From contig CM046858.1 of NCBI GenBank assembly GCA_025617745.1, forward strand, positions 38,085,119 to 38,149,118: 64,000 nt of DNA, given 5' to 3'. The position numbers and the translations under genes are program-made. A model generated the notes under the pieces. It saw nothing but the letters and a program-made list of their open reading frames with translations. It was not told where the DNA came from and did no database searches. This stretch comes from Heliocidaris erythrogramma. Taxonomy: Eukaryota; Echinodermata; Echinoidea; Camarodonta; Echinometridae. This document shows, in pieces, positions 1-11,883 of the stretch (position 1 is its first letter; every line of letters begins with the position of its first letter).

Positions 1-16
1 TAAAATAAAAAAGGAA

Positions 17-1684
17 ATGATTCAAATGATAAATAAATATAAAGAATGTCTTACTGATAAAGAATATGACTTTTTGATAAAATTTGAACATAAAACGAGC
101 AATATGTATGGTCTTCCGAAGATACATCAAAGTTCAGAAATTGAAAAAGAAGTAATAAAAAGTAAATTAGAATACATTCAGTGTCCCGCTCCTAATAAAT
201 TAAAAATGCGCCCAATCATAGCTGGACCAGTATGTCCAACACACCGTTTAAGGAATTTTATTGATATATTGTTAAAACCTCTAACTAATAAAGTGAAAAG
301 TTTCATTAGGGATGATTTAGATTTTTTAACACACCTACCTGAAGAATTACCATTTGACTCAACTTTTGTTACATATGATGTTAATAGTTTGTATACTAAC
401 ATACCCCACAGTGAAGGTTTAAAAGGTATAAAATATTGGATTAGTAAATATCCTGAAGAAATCGATTCACGTTTTTCCCAAGAATTTATATTAGATGCTG
501 TAAAGTTTATATTGAATAATAACACCTTTCATTTTGATGATACTTATTATGTACAGAAACGGGGTACTGCGATGGGAACAAAAATGGCCCCTACTTACGC
601 CACCCTTTTCATGGGATATCTAGAGGAGACACTCTATGAACTCATTGAAACACATTTTGATGTTGACGTTAGAAATTATTTTGAAAAGAATTGGTTCAGA
701 TACTTAGATGATTGTTTTATTGTTTGTTTAGAAAAATGAATTTGGAGATATTAATAATTTACATAATATCCTAAGCAAATTACATCCAGCAGTTGGTTTT
801 AAATGGAACGTCAGTTGTAACTCAATTAATTTCTTGGATATTACAATCATTAAAGACGATAATTTGTTAAAGACAGACATATTTTATAAAGTTACAGATA
901 GACAAATATGCACTATTGTAAGCGATGAAGAAACAAAAAAGAAACGTTTGGAAGAATTAAAACATATGCTTTTGGCCAGATATTACCCTAAAGAAATAAT
1001 TGAAACCGGCATTTCTAAGGCACTTGCACTCAGCAAGCATGAATTAATGTCTAAGAAAGGGAGAGAGGAACAGGAAATAGTTCCATTTGTTCATACATTT
1101 AATCCAAATAATTTAAATATGTTTCAAGTTATCCATGATTCTATGCCACTTGTTAAGACTGATGAAACTTTAAAAATGGTATTTGAAAGTGTGAAAGTTA
1201 TTTCAAGTAAGCGGCAAAGTCCTAATTTGAAACAAATATTAACAAAAGCCGCATTTTCTCGTAACACTAACTTGAAAGGTGGAGTAAAAAAGTGTGGCGA
1301 CAAAAGATGTAAAACTTGCCCCCACTTGAACATAACAGATATATTTAATATTGGAATAAACAACACTGAATTTTTGATTAGGTTTTCATTTACTTGTCAA
1401 ACAATCTAATATATTGTATAACATGCCAAGGATGTAAACAGCAATACATTGGCGAAACGGGGGACGTCCTTCGTAACAGAGTTAGAGTTCATCGTCAACA
1501 AATAAGACAGAAAGAATACAGACAATTAAAATTGAGTGAGCACCTAGAAAAATGTGCTGGCTCTTTAGAACCCAATTTTTTAATCACCCCATTTTACAAA
1601 ATGAATGATGATGATAAAGTTAAACGTTGCCTGAAAGAAGAGTTTTTTATTAATAAATTTAAACCTTCACTCAACGCTATGTAA
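17..1684 (+). mobile_element. Penelope-like retroelement, reverse transcriptase plus GIY-YIG endonuclease (5' part outside window)
   Basis: This is the coding region of a Penelope-like element, a retroelement class whose protein joins a telomerase-like reverse transcriptase to a GIY-YIG endonuclease. Visible RT motifs in order are VTYDVNSLYTNIPH (catalytic Asp, about 375-420), RGTAMGTKMAPTYATLFMGY (about 560-620), RYLDDCFIV (about 700-725) and the downstream NFLDITI. A Cys-rich linker (CGDKRCKTCPH, about 1290-1325) precedes the endonuclease signature YCITCQGCKQQYIGETG with LRNRVRVHR (about 1410-1500). The reading frame lies in three pieces, so the copy is inactive, and the N-terminal part lies before the window. 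No terminal repeat was recognised after the stop at 1684. Confidence 0.9.
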
Positions 1685-2219
1685 ATTTAAAATAGATCTT
1701 TGATCTTTTATACGGTTATATGTTTCTCCAAACGCACTGTGGTATATATTTTTTTCATATATATATGTGTGTACTATTATACATTCCGTAGTATAATCTA
1801 TGTGGAATTTTTGCCTCGTTAACAACTTGAATCCTGAATCTTACATCTCTGATCTCTATGTAAGAAAAATCCTAAGAAATACATGCACACTGGAAATAAT
1901 GGAGACCCGCACAGTATTCAGTCCAGTTACTCACCATGTTTGAAATACGGCCATTCAATTTATCATTATTCATACACTCTATTGATACCGATTTGGCGTT
2001 ATGTATTATTAAAAAAAATAACCCTCGCCAACTACCCTCGTCTCTTGTTTTCTCTCTCCATTCATTCTGCCCGCTACTATTATTGAACATCTCTTTCGGC
2101 TATCCCTCTTTATCTCTTCATATCCGGCTGTACCTCCGAACTTGAATAACTGAGATTTGAAAGATTTTTGTACTGCAATTAATATGTCTACCTTGCTTTT
2201 TTAATGTATATAAACGCAT
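1685..2219. other. AT-rich spacer, nothing recognised
   Basis: This stretch between the Penelope-like coding region and the fold-back element probably includes the former element's 3' tail. It has a short TA-rich run near 1760. Small open frames on both strands are short and show no familiar motif. Confidence 0.5.
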
Positions 2220-2236
2220 GTTACTAACGGGGAACC

Positions 2237-2801
2237 GACATTTGCTCCGGCGGCAATTGCTCCTGCGACAAATGCTCCTAAAAATACGACAATTGCTCCG
2301 CGATAATTGCTCCTGCGACAATTGCTCCGTCGACATTTGCTCCTGCGACAATTGCTCCGACGACATTTGCTCCTGCGACAATTGCTCCGTCGACATTTGC
2401 TCCTGCGACAATTGCTCCGTCGACATTTGCTCCGATCGAGCGACAACTGCTCCGTCGATAAAAATGCATATGTGCGACAATTGCTCCGTCGACATTTGCT
2501 CCAATCGAGCGACATTTGCTCCGCGACAATTGCTCCTGCGACAATTGCTCCGTCGACATTTGCTCCGATCGAGCGACAATTGCTCCGCGACAACTGCTCC
2601 GTCGATAGAAATGCATATATGCGACAATTGCTCCGTCGACATTTGCTCCGATCGAGCGACAACGGCTCCGTCGACAGAAATGCTTATATGCGACAATTGC
2701 TCCTGCGACAATTGCTCCGTCAACATTTGCTCCGATCGAGCGACAAATGCTCCGCGACATTAGCTCCGTCGAAGAAAATGAATATGCGACAATATCATTG
2801 C
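2237..2801 (+). repeat. Left arm of fold-back element, 15-bp tandem array
   Basis: Around 35 units of a 15-bp motif alternate between CAATTG- and CATTTG-centred versions, giving a 30-bp higher-order step. Short interruptions of the type GTCGATAGAAATGCATATAT recur at intervals. Because 15 is a multiple of three, several frames stay open by chance. Confidence 0.9.
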
Positions 2802-5800
2802 CTCGAGATATCTCGAATATCTCGAAATACATGTATGTCGAGACAATTACTACCGTACCTCTAACTGCTTATTCCACGAGAGTACGATGACACTGGCGTA
2901 AATCCGTTTCGAGGAGTGGGATGGGGAATGAACAAAATATTTTGCCGAAATTTCTTGCTCACATTAATTTGACTATACACACCCCTCACCCACACACCCC
3001 AAGACACATACTTTTATTTATTTTGCGAGCGAGCCAAAAATTACCATATCTTGCCTTAAAAGAAGTCTCGTTTTTTTGTCAAAATACACTCTGGACTTAT
3101 AAGATATTTAAATGGTATATTTGGTTACCTCACTGCCAAATATTACTACTTCGCTGTTGCAAATGTTTGCTGTCCAAAACCACACTGTTTCTAAACATTG
3201 CGAGCAAGGAAAACGCACTCTCTTGGGGATAAAGTATCATTTCGTCATCAAAATACACCACAGGCCTATAACCTTTCTAAAATATATTCGTCCGCCTCCC
3301 GTTGCATGCCCAATTTGTTTGCCTTCCCAATAAGTTTCACTCTAGCTTTTCAGTGAGCGCAGCGAAAAATATTATGATATGCGGGCATCCGCTGCTGGAA
3401 TAAAAATGATTGCTAATCGAAAACGTCTTGTTTCTAGATTTTATAAGCGGGCAAATATTGATTTTTTTTTAAATACTAAGAACAGGTTTAAGTGTATTGT
3501 TACAATCCCTTCTCGTGATTTTAGTAACGTACATTTATCGGCATCTTCCGTTCACACAGAGAGTATGATCAGGGTGTGATGATATGAATAGGCTAATGGT
3601 CACAGGCGGTCATGTCCTGAAAATTCATCTATTTTAGGTCAACTTGCCGCTCGAATCCTTGCAGACATAACTATCACTTTATGAGTTAAATAATTAAGCA
3701 TAAATATTGGATAAAAGACAAGATGCAAACCTATTCCCTTTCTTGATAATATAAATATAACCGGCATAGGTTAAGATAGTGAAATCAAGCGAGCGAAGCG
3801 AGCAACGCTTTAAATTAAATTAAATTCAATTCTTTTCAATTCAGCTTTATTCAGATTCATATATAAAAGAGTATCATTAACATTAACATGCAAGAAATTA
3901 TGATATAGTTTAGTGTGTTTAGACGGGCATAGTCATTAAAATTGCATGTAATTATTAAAACATAAAAAAGACTGACAATAAAAATAGGAACCTGGTTGCT
4001 GTATAAAAACCCTTGTGGGTTTGTCTTGACAGCCACGTTCAGGTTTTCCCTTCATTGTCATTCCTCTTTTTCCTTTCTCTTTTCCATTATTATTTCTTCT
4101 TTAAAAATTGGGGGTATATTTTTTACACGCCATTCACCCTTCTTCCACCTCTACAAGCGATTATTTTAAAAATGTATTTATGGCTAGACAGGGGCGAATG
4201 GGGGGCTCTGACAATCAGCCCTGGGCACCCCCCCCCCCCCCCCCCCGCACAAAAAAGTGAAGATGGTGAGTGTACAATATATTTTGATCTAGTCCTTTAA
4301 CCTTTAGTGTGCACATTTTCTCTTTGCATTTAGATGTTTTTAAAGAATCCATGTTCGGGGGGGGGTGAGGTGTTTTGCCCGAAAATGACATTTTCTGGTC
4401 CAATTATCACACTTTTTACCCAAATATCACATTCTATGGCCATAAATATCATTAATTTTCAAGTCTCCCACAGCCTCCTGGGTCGTAGCATATGTTTCTT
4501 TGTACTCTGTAATTAATTTCGCTTTACAAATAACCGTAAGACAAGCATATTCAGACAGATGTCACAAAAAATTTACGTTTTATTTTAAGATAAAAATGAA
4601 AACAAACAAGGAGACACAACTAAACTTTCAAAACAAACTAAAAACAGTTGTTCATATTCTACAAAGTTGAATGCAAAAAGGATGAAATGAACTTTTAGAT
4701 AACAGAGTGATACAGTCCAGTTTATAAAATTTGTATTTTTTTTTAACAAACGGGCTGGAAGATGAAAAATATATGTTTTTTACGTATCTCAGTCATACAA
4801 TTTTCTACTCGTTGTTTTCATAGTGCTGACACAAAATTGTGGTATTCAATAAAAATCATTTATGAAAGTCTGAAAAAAACAATTAATCATATCAAAAGTT
4901 TATAGATTGGATACGAAGCATTAATAAATACGTAAGATTCATCATGAATCTCAAAATAAGAATAACTCTTATACATTTGTATAACTCAGTTTTTTTCTGA
5001 CTGTTTCTTTGAACCCTGTAATAATTTTCGCTTTACTCAAACTGTACGACAAGAATATATTCAGACAGATGTCACAAAAAAGTTTACGTTTTATTTTAAG
5101 ATAAAAATGAAAACAAACAAGGAGACACAACTGAACTTTCAAAACAAACTATAAAACAGTTGTTCATATTCTACAAGGTTAGAGTGATACAGTCCAGATT
5201 AAGAAAGTCTGAAAAAAACAATTAATCATATCAAAAGTTTATAGTTTGGATACAAAGCATTAATAAATACGTAAGATTCATCATGAATCTCAAAATAAGA
5301 ACAACTCTTATACATTTTTATAACTCATTTTTTCTTTCGGAAATTTAAACAAATTTGCGCACATATTATAATTTTTTCATTGTGTGGCTTAGTAATGTAA
5401 AGTAGCTAATTTTGAAGCAGAAAATGCTGAAATGCTATGAATGATTACTTAAAGTTAGTTAAGTTCACTTGTTGTGGTTACAAAAATTATAATCTAATCA
5501 TATTTTTCAACTTCACACTGATAGTTCATGTCACTTGATATGTTTTGTAAATTCGATACACTCATGCATTTTTCCTATAACTCATTCTTTTTGTTGTATC
5601 TTTAGTTCGATTCTTCAGAATACTCGACCTTTTATATCAAGTACTGAAGTAGGCCAATCAAATGATTCTATCACTGTTTTATCCAGACATGACATGACAT
5701 TTAGGAGCCAATCTAAATTCATCTCTAAATTGTACCAAATAAAAATTAGAATATACTTGTAATTTAGTCCTTTCACTGCCATACGTTTGACGTTTGCTCT

Positions 5801-6025
5801 GATTCTTATTTCTGTGTGTGTGTGTTTTTTTATAGTTTTGTTCTTAATAAACCGACACCAGCTCAGCGCGGCAGGAGCCGGGGAGCTGGTTCCAGGCATA
5901 ATTATGACCAGCTTAGAGAGAGAAAAAGAAAGCTGTACAGTTTAGTCAATACATACATAAGCATTAACGACGTCCGACGGAACAGATGTCGGCGGACAAG
6001 TTGTCGCATGAGCAATTGTTGCGGA
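2802..6025. other. Middle segment of fold-back element, no coding capacity seen
   Basis: This 3.2-kb AT-rich interior has no recognisable protein. It holds a poly-C tract (about 4230-4247), a G-run near 4358, a GAATT-rich stretch near 3810-3850 that resembles a LINE 3' tail in reverse, and a direct duplication at 4500-5330. In TU-type elements the middle segment is known to vary from copy to copy, so this may be captured DNA. Confidence 0.6.
4510..5330 (+). repeat. Direct duplication inside the fold-back element
   Basis: Two direct copies, about 4530-4990 and 5045-5330, share long near-identical stretches such as CAGACAGATGTCACAAAAAA and GAGACACAACT. The second copy lacks a block of about 180 bases present in the first (about 4680-4860). 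Confidence 0.85.
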
Positions 6026-6770
6026 GCAATGATATTGTCACATATTCATTTTATTTGACGGAGCTAATGTCGCGAAGGAATTGTCGCTCGAATGAAACAA
6101 ATGTCGGCGGATCGAGTGCTTTCCGCCGGAGCTAATGTCGCCGGAGCAAATGTCGACGGAGCAATTGTCGAGGAGCAAATATTTATTTCTATTTACTGAG
6201 TTTATTGTCGCGGAGCAATTGTCGCATATTCATTTTTATCGGCGGAGCAATTGTCGCATATATTCATTATTATCGACGGAGCAGTTGTCGCGGAGTAGGT
6301 AATTGTCGCTCGATCGGAGCAAATGTCGACGGAGCAATTGTCGCAGGAACAATTGTCGCATATATGCATTTCTAGCGACGGAGCAGTTGTCGCGGAGCAA
6401 TTGTCGCTCGATCGGAGCAAATGTCGACGGAGCAATTGTCACATATATTCATTTTATCGACGGAGCAATTGTCGCTCGATCGGAGCAAATGTCGCGGAGC
6501 AATTGTCGCAGGGGCAATTGTCGCATATTTGCATTTCTATCGACGGAGCAATTGTCGCAGGAGCAAATGTCGACGGAGCAATTGTCGCAGGAGCAAATGT
6601 CGACGGAGCAATTGTCGCAGGAGCAAATGTCGTCGGAGCAATTATCGCAGGAGCAAATGTCGACGGAGCAATTGTCGCAGGAGCAATTATCGCGGAGCAA
6701 TTGTCGCGGAGCAATTGTCGTATTTTTAGGAGCATTTGTCGCAGGAGCAATTGCCGCCGGAGCAAATGTC
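6026..6770 (-). repeat. Right arm of fold-back element, inverted 15-bp tandem array
   Basis: This is the reverse-complement counterpart of the left arm, with units such as GGAGCAATTGTCGCA and GGAGCAAATGTCGAC. It is about 180 bases longer than the left arm. Degenerate units such as GAGCAATTGTTGCG continue inward to about 5985, past the point where pairing with the left arm stops. Confidence 0.9.
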
Positions 6771-6787
6771 ATACATTCGTTACTAAC

Positions 6788-6885
6788 AGGTACAATCATT
6801 CCACCTCAAGAAATAAATTGAAAGCGCTTGTGGAAATCAACCTGTGGATATATCTGCTGTGTCATTATTCTCTGAGTGAACTTTA

Positions 6886-6927
<42 letters not shown>

Positions 6928-7254
6928 CTATAGGGAAAGAAATGAAGGGATAAATAACAATATAACTAAAGCAAAGTGCATTAAAACAATAATTGAAAAT
7001 TCACTAAACATTAATTGATTAATCAATTTATTCTCTAGATAATCGATTAAGCATATGTAATTAATTCATGCCATGCTCCATCAGGTCACCTTTTTTCTCC
7101 TCTTTTTTTGTACTCCCCCACCACCCCCAAATAAACTTAACATACAATTACTTCAAAAAAGTTCGAAAATTTCGGCCAGTGCGCCGAGCCGAGGCCTGAC
7201 TGTTTAGTCAAAGCCACCTAGAGTAGTATTGTAGAGGGAAAATAAGAAATTAAC
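6788..7254. other. Spacer with a TA microsatellite
   Basis: Nothing coding was seen. A TA dinucleotide run lies at about 6893-6922, followed by AT-rich sequence and a short C-rich patch near 7115. Confidence 0.6.
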
Positions 7255-7978
7255 CCAGTTGATCATTAGACCAAAAGACAATTATAGCAAATGGTTATTA
7301 GACTATAAAATGAGTGTTGACTAAATGATTATAGACCAACTGAGGTTAGATCATTTGTTGATCGAAATGGCAATTAGACCAATTGATAATGGACCAAATG
7401 GTTATTAGATCAAATGGTTTTAGACCAAATGGTCATTAGACGAATTGACTATAGACCAAATGGTAATTAGACGAAGTGAAAGTTAGACCAAATGGTAAAT
7501 GGACGAAATGATGATTAGACCAATTGGTTATTAGATCAACTGATATTAGATGGAATGATGTTAGACCAATTGCCTATTAGACCAACTGGCTGTAGACCAA
7601 GTGGCAATAAACCTATATAACTATGACAGGTTAAAGTTTGTAGTATTAGACTAATTTATATTAGACCAAGTGAACATTAGACGAACTGAGAAATGGACCA
7701 AACGATGATTAGCAAAAAATGGTAATTAGACGAAGTGATGATTGTGATGATTAGACGAAGTGATGATTGTTCTTAAGTATGTAATCTCATGTGTATGAAA
7801 ACTGCCATTTTGTAATCATTCTATGTTGTACAATATTGTAAATATGTTATATTTTTCATACTCCGGAAGGGGTCGAAAGAAATAAAGTTCAAAATTCACA
7901 CGATGTGGGTGTTAGACCAACTGGGTTTAGACAAAATGGCTATTAGACGAAATGATGATTAGACCATTTGGTTATTAG
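7255..7978 (+). repeat. Degenerate short-word repeat array, left part
   Basis: Dozens of variants of ATTAGACCAAATGGT and ATTAGACGAAGTGATG follow one another with irregular 12-20 base spacing. The words are conserved but the period is not, unlike an ordinary minisatellite. A non-repeat patch sits at about 7765-7900. The array resumes at 11884 after a 3.9-kb insertion. Confidence 0.8.
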
Positions 7979-8544
7979 CAGTGGTGTAGTGGAGCGTATA
8001 CGCTTGTATACGCCGTATACGTAAAAAAGAAATTGGACTTTTTCGGGTATACGCGCGTATACTTAAAAAGAATTATCAGGTTTTACAATTTAAAAATATA
8101 TATATATAGGGAAAAAAAGGAAGAATTGTATGAAATTTATGAAAAATCGTCGAAATTCATACTCTGTGAGTTGTGTTCCACAGAATTAATTTGTGTTGGC
8201 GATCCATATACTCGACAAACTTTTGACAAATCAAACTTGCAGTATGATTACGTATTATTTTTTACGTACATCCGATCCATATCCGGCCGGGCCCGCGGCG
8301 CGCGTGTGATGTGCATGTGGCGGACGGCGTGTGCCCAGCCCGAGGCCACTGGCCGGCGCGGCTAGATAGCAAGTGCGAGGCTAGCTGCTAGGCTAGGCGC
8401 GAGCTGGCTATATGCTAGTCCTATAGCCGCTAGGCCATCATCATGGCTCATGCGCCGAAAAAATATATAACGTTATTACATTTGTGGGTGCAACATCCCT
8501 TTGCATAGGCCCTATATTTTTGTAAAATATCCAAATACTTTTGG

Positions 8545-9257
8545 ATGTGCGTGTACAATCAGGGCAATGTGAATGTTACATTGTATGAACTTCAAATCTA
8601 TATACTCATCTTTGCACTTCTAAAACGAATTCAGGTCTCAAAAAGCACAACTCAGTTGTAGTTAATTGTTAAACAGTTCGTTGTGTTCAATTACCAAAAC
8701 TGCACTGTTGCACATCAAAAAAAAAGCTTTAAAAAAATGTTATTAACATTGGGTATGTATCTTCATGAATTTTTTTGCTCAAGCTCCCAACAAAATGTAT
8801 GAAATGAGTAAAGATGTTGTGCACTTATACATTGCCTCTTTAACAAACAAGACGTTTGGAGGTGACAGTGTGTATTATAAAAATCTGTATTAACAATTAA
8901 ATAATTACCTCATACACTTTATATATGATAGCACAACCTTTACAGGTGATGAGAATTTGCAGAAACTAGAACTAGAAAATAATTATTATGATAACGGTTT
9001 GATAATATTTGGATTAGTTTGTGCATTTTAGACATAATTATGGTTGATGATGCATTGATTGGACTCACTAACCCTCCCTAATGCTTGATGCCTTTTGCAA
9101 AAACTAAGATTTAATTATATTTTGATGTGATATTTATTGTGAAAAAGATGCCTTTGAAATCGTGTTTATAATCAGGGCGCTGTGAATGTTACACTGTCTA
9201 AACTACAAACTTACTACTTTCATTCACTTCTACAACTAATGCATAACTAATAACAAC
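8545..9257 (+). repeat. Tandem duplication inside the hAT element, unit 1 and start of unit 2
   Basis: A unit of about 600 bases starts near 8545 (AATCAGGGCAATGTGAATG) and begins again near 9165 (AATCAGGGCGCTGTGAATG). The second unit is cut at 9257 by the nested element and continues at 11130 (AGCACAACTCAA), matching unit 1 from about 8645 onward. Confidence 0.75.
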
Positions 9258-11129
9258 TACTGGCGTAGGCAGGGGGCACAAAGGGGCCATGCCCCCCCCC
9301 CCCCCTATTCGGCCACTAAAAAAAAAGCGAGAGCGAAAAAGCGGGAGAAGTGAGAGAAAAAGGGTTAAAAAGGCGCTACAAGCCGTTATCTTTCTCTCAA
9401 AATTTGCAAAAACGTCAAAGTTTTCGCGCGAAGGGGGGAAATACCTCTCCTCTCCCTGCACCAACCCCTGTCACATACAGTGCAGTATAGCGTCCTAATA
9501 ACTGAAAAGCAGTCATGGCGTCGAACTATAACTTTCCACCTAAACAACTTGTTTGCTATTTTCTTTCTCTTAAATTTGCTAAAACGTCAGAGCTTTCGCG
9601 CTTTGCGCGGGAAGGGGGAAACTCCCACTCCCTGCACCCATCCTTGTTACAGTGCAGTATTACGTCCAAAATAACTGAAAAGCAGCCAGGGCGTCGAACT
9701 AACATGCCGCCTAAAAAGGTGCTAAAACGTTAGAGCTTTCGCGCTTCGCGCGGGAAGGAAGGAAACTCCTCCTTCCTGCACCCACCCCTGTTACATATAC
9801 CGTGCAATATTGTTCCAAATAACTGAAAAGCAGTCATGGCGTCGAACTATAACTTTCCGCCTAAACAACTTGTTTGCTACAAGCCGTTTTCTTTCTCTTA
9901 AATTTGCTAAAACGTCAGAGCTTTCGCGCTTTGCGCGGGAAGGGGGAAACTCCCACTCCCTGCACCCATCCTTGTTACAGTGCAGTATTACGTCCAAAAT
10001 AACTGAAAAGCAGCCAGGGCGTCGAACTAACATGCCGCCTAAAAAGGTGCTAAAACGTTAGAGCTTTCGCGCTTCGCACGGGAGGGGGGAAACTTCCCCC
10101 TCCCTGCACCCACCCCCTGGGGAACACGCACCAATTTCGCACTCTTCGCGTGCTCACAACCGCCCCCTAAAATGACATCCTGGCTGTGCGGTTGGATCCT
10201 TCACGTCTGGCCCCCCACCAGTGGGTGTCGATCCCGGGAGGCGGGGGCGGTAGGGGTATATATCCCCAAAAATATGAGGTGGGGTAATGGCCTGTTAATG
10301 CACTAAAAATCTAGTTTTTGAAGGTTTGAAATGCGAAAATTTTCGAAAGCTCGGTCGCTTTTCTCCCTCGCATAATTATTATCTTTCAGGATCTCGTAAT
10401 TTCGCGCCCCCAGTAGGCCTATATTGTTCTTAAATAGCTTAAAGGGTTCAAAATTTGAAAAAAATAAAGATGTAATTGCTTTGCTCGATATATCATGTAT
10501 GTGTCATATGACTCCTGCTAAATATTGCGCCCCCGATGTAAGATAAATAAAGTGTATAATACAGCATTTGCAAAGGTTCAACTTTTGAAAGAAATCTCAA
10601 CTTCAGGTACCCTTGCTGAATTTCTCGACTCTTTCTCAAGCCTTTCAGGGTTTTCGTTAGTTTTGCTCCCGATTGTAGAAGTGAGTGAATAGAAAACCGC
10701 TTATCAATGCATAAAATTAGAGCTTCTCTACTGCTCAATTGCAAAATTTCCTGGGTAAAATGCACAAGAAATTGCGTGTTTTAAGGGTTAAAATTTGAAA
10801 AATTTTCCGCACGGTCGCTTTGCTCCCTCGCTGACGTAGAAAGGTTTGGGCACTCGGGGGGGGGGGCGGACTTTATTTTTTGCCCCGGGTGCCATAATCC
10901 CTAGATACGTCACTGGCTTCGCTCCCTTGCCGGTCACCCCCCCCCCCCCCCCGATCATGAACACGGTTTTGCCCCCCCCCCCCCCAGTCAGAAGCTTTGC
11001 CCCCCCCCCCAGTTGCCCCCCCCCCCCCCACTTTAAAAATCCTGGTGCCGCCACTGCCTGTGGCCCCCTATTGAAAAATCCTGGCTACGCCTGTGGCCCC
11101 CCTATTGAAAAATCCTGGCTACGCCTGTG
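9258..11129 (+). mobile_element. Nested 1.9-kb TIR element (family TIR-A/B), copy 1
   Basis: The left end reads TACTGGCGTAGGCAGGGG and the right end is the complement of CACAGGCGTAGCCAGGATT. The flanking 8-mers ATAACAAC and AGCACAAC agree at six of eight positions and look like a decayed target duplication. The left half holds 150-178 bp tandem units; the right half is a separate AT-rich body with poly-C and poly-G runs. Two other copies occur in the window in reverse orientation (46986-48852 and 53495-54605). It has no coding capacity. The end sequences and 8-bp duplication suggest hAT mobilisation. Confidence 0.75.
9400..10125 (+). repeat. Internal tandem repeats of TIR-A/B, 150-178 bp units
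   Basis: Units recur near 9482, 9655, 9804 and 9983, marked by AACTGAAAAGCAG followed by GGCGTCGAAC. Alternate units are nearly identical, giving a higher-order step of about 328 bases. The open frames here are copies of each other and are not genes. Confidence 0.85.
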
Positions 11130-11883
11130 AGCACAACTCAATCTTATTTAATTGTTGAACAGGTGTCTTTAATCATATGAAAATTACACATACAAAAGTA
11201 AAACAGTGGGTAAGTATCTTAAAGAACATTTATTTCAAACTACACAACAAGATGTATGAAATAACTATATAATGGTATATTTAGTTGTAGTACCAAACAA
11301 TTAAGACATTTGGAGATCTATGACAGCGTGCCTTATAAAAATCTCTATCAGCAATTACATGTATATGAGTGTTGCATAAACTAGAAATAAAGATTATTAT
11401 GACAACGGCTTGGATTATTTGTGTCTTGGTGATTTAGACATGTATAGATCTATAGGGCTTATGCAAGGGTTGGTCTGAAAAAATGACTTGATGTTTTTTT
11501 GTCTGAAAATATGACTCCCTAATGTTTCAAATGTTGATGCTTTTTGCAAAACTTAATTTTAACATTTTGAGATGATAATGTGACAGATGATTTGTGTGTG
11601 TGTGGGGGGGGGGGGGGGGTGGGTGCAATAAAGTTCCCCACAAGTGCATGTACGTGAATGAGGGTGAGCGTGTATGTGAGTGTGTGTGTGTGTGAGGATG
11701 TGTGTGTGGGTGAGGGTGAGTGTGTGTGTGTTTTCTTGTCAGGTCACGGCGGGGGGGGGTTATTGTGTTTGTGAATCACCACCACAGCACGGTACATGGC
11801 CTCGTCGTTAGCTTGGTGCTCTGAGGATTGAGCTATCCGTATAAGGGAGTATACCCCAAAAAATATTTACCACTACATCACTG
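11130..11883. repeat. Remainder of hAT interior: second half of tandem unit 2 plus GT-rich tract
   Basis: 11130-11600 continues the tandem duplication interrupted at 9257. A G-run and a GT-rich microsatellite follow at about 11594-11735, then the right terminal repeat. Confidence 0.7.

Larger units (their letters stand above)
2229..6778. mobile_element. TU-like fold-back element: long inverted arms of 15-bp tandem units
   Basis: Two arrays of a 15-bp unit, roughly GACAATTGCTCCGTC or GACATTTGCTCCTGC, face each other: 2237-2801 on the left and 6026-6770, reverse-complemented, on the right. The outer ends match over more than 50 bases, including the non-repeat spacer TAAAAATACGAC. The inner ends also match (ATGAATATGCGACAATATC on the left against its near complement on the right), which defines both arm limits. 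The direct repeat GTTACTAAC stands outside both arms (2220-2228 and 6779-6787) and may be the target duplication. Sea urchin TU elements are known for an outer inverted domain of 15-bp repeats around a variable middle. No transposase was found, so this copy would be non-autonomous. Confidence 0.82.
7979..11883. mobile_element. hAT-type DNA transposon remnant with 8-bp target duplication
   Basis: The ends are short inverted repeats: CAGTGGTGTAGTGG at 7979 and CCACTACATCACTG ending at 11883. The exact 8-bp direct repeat GTTATTAG flanks both ends (7971-7978 and 11884-11891), and the host repeat array continues on each side. An 8-bp duplication with CAGTG-type ends is the hAT pattern. No transposase was recognised. 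The inside holds a GC-rich patch (about 8280-8450), a roughly 600-bp tandem duplication, and a second nested element. Confidence 0.85.

Noticed and set aside
2118-2864. Overlapping 150-200 residue frames on both strands, Cys/Arg/Ser-rich
   Set aside because: They are produced by the 15-bp repeat array; both strands and several frames are open at once and no start or domain is credible.
2237-6770. CRISPR-like array
   Set aside because: Units are contiguous 15-mers without spacers, in an animal genome.
6202-7018. Long repeat-peptide frames in the right arm
   Set aside because: Same 15-bp repeat artefact in reverse.
8033-8365. 110-codon frame inside the hAT element
   Set aside because: No BED finger, RNase-H-like or hAT dimerisation motif; its GC-rich end is compositionally odd but not convincing as protein.
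9515-10061. Two similar 72-83 residue frames
   Set aside because: They are identical because they lie in the 328-bp higher-order tandem repeat; not a gene family.
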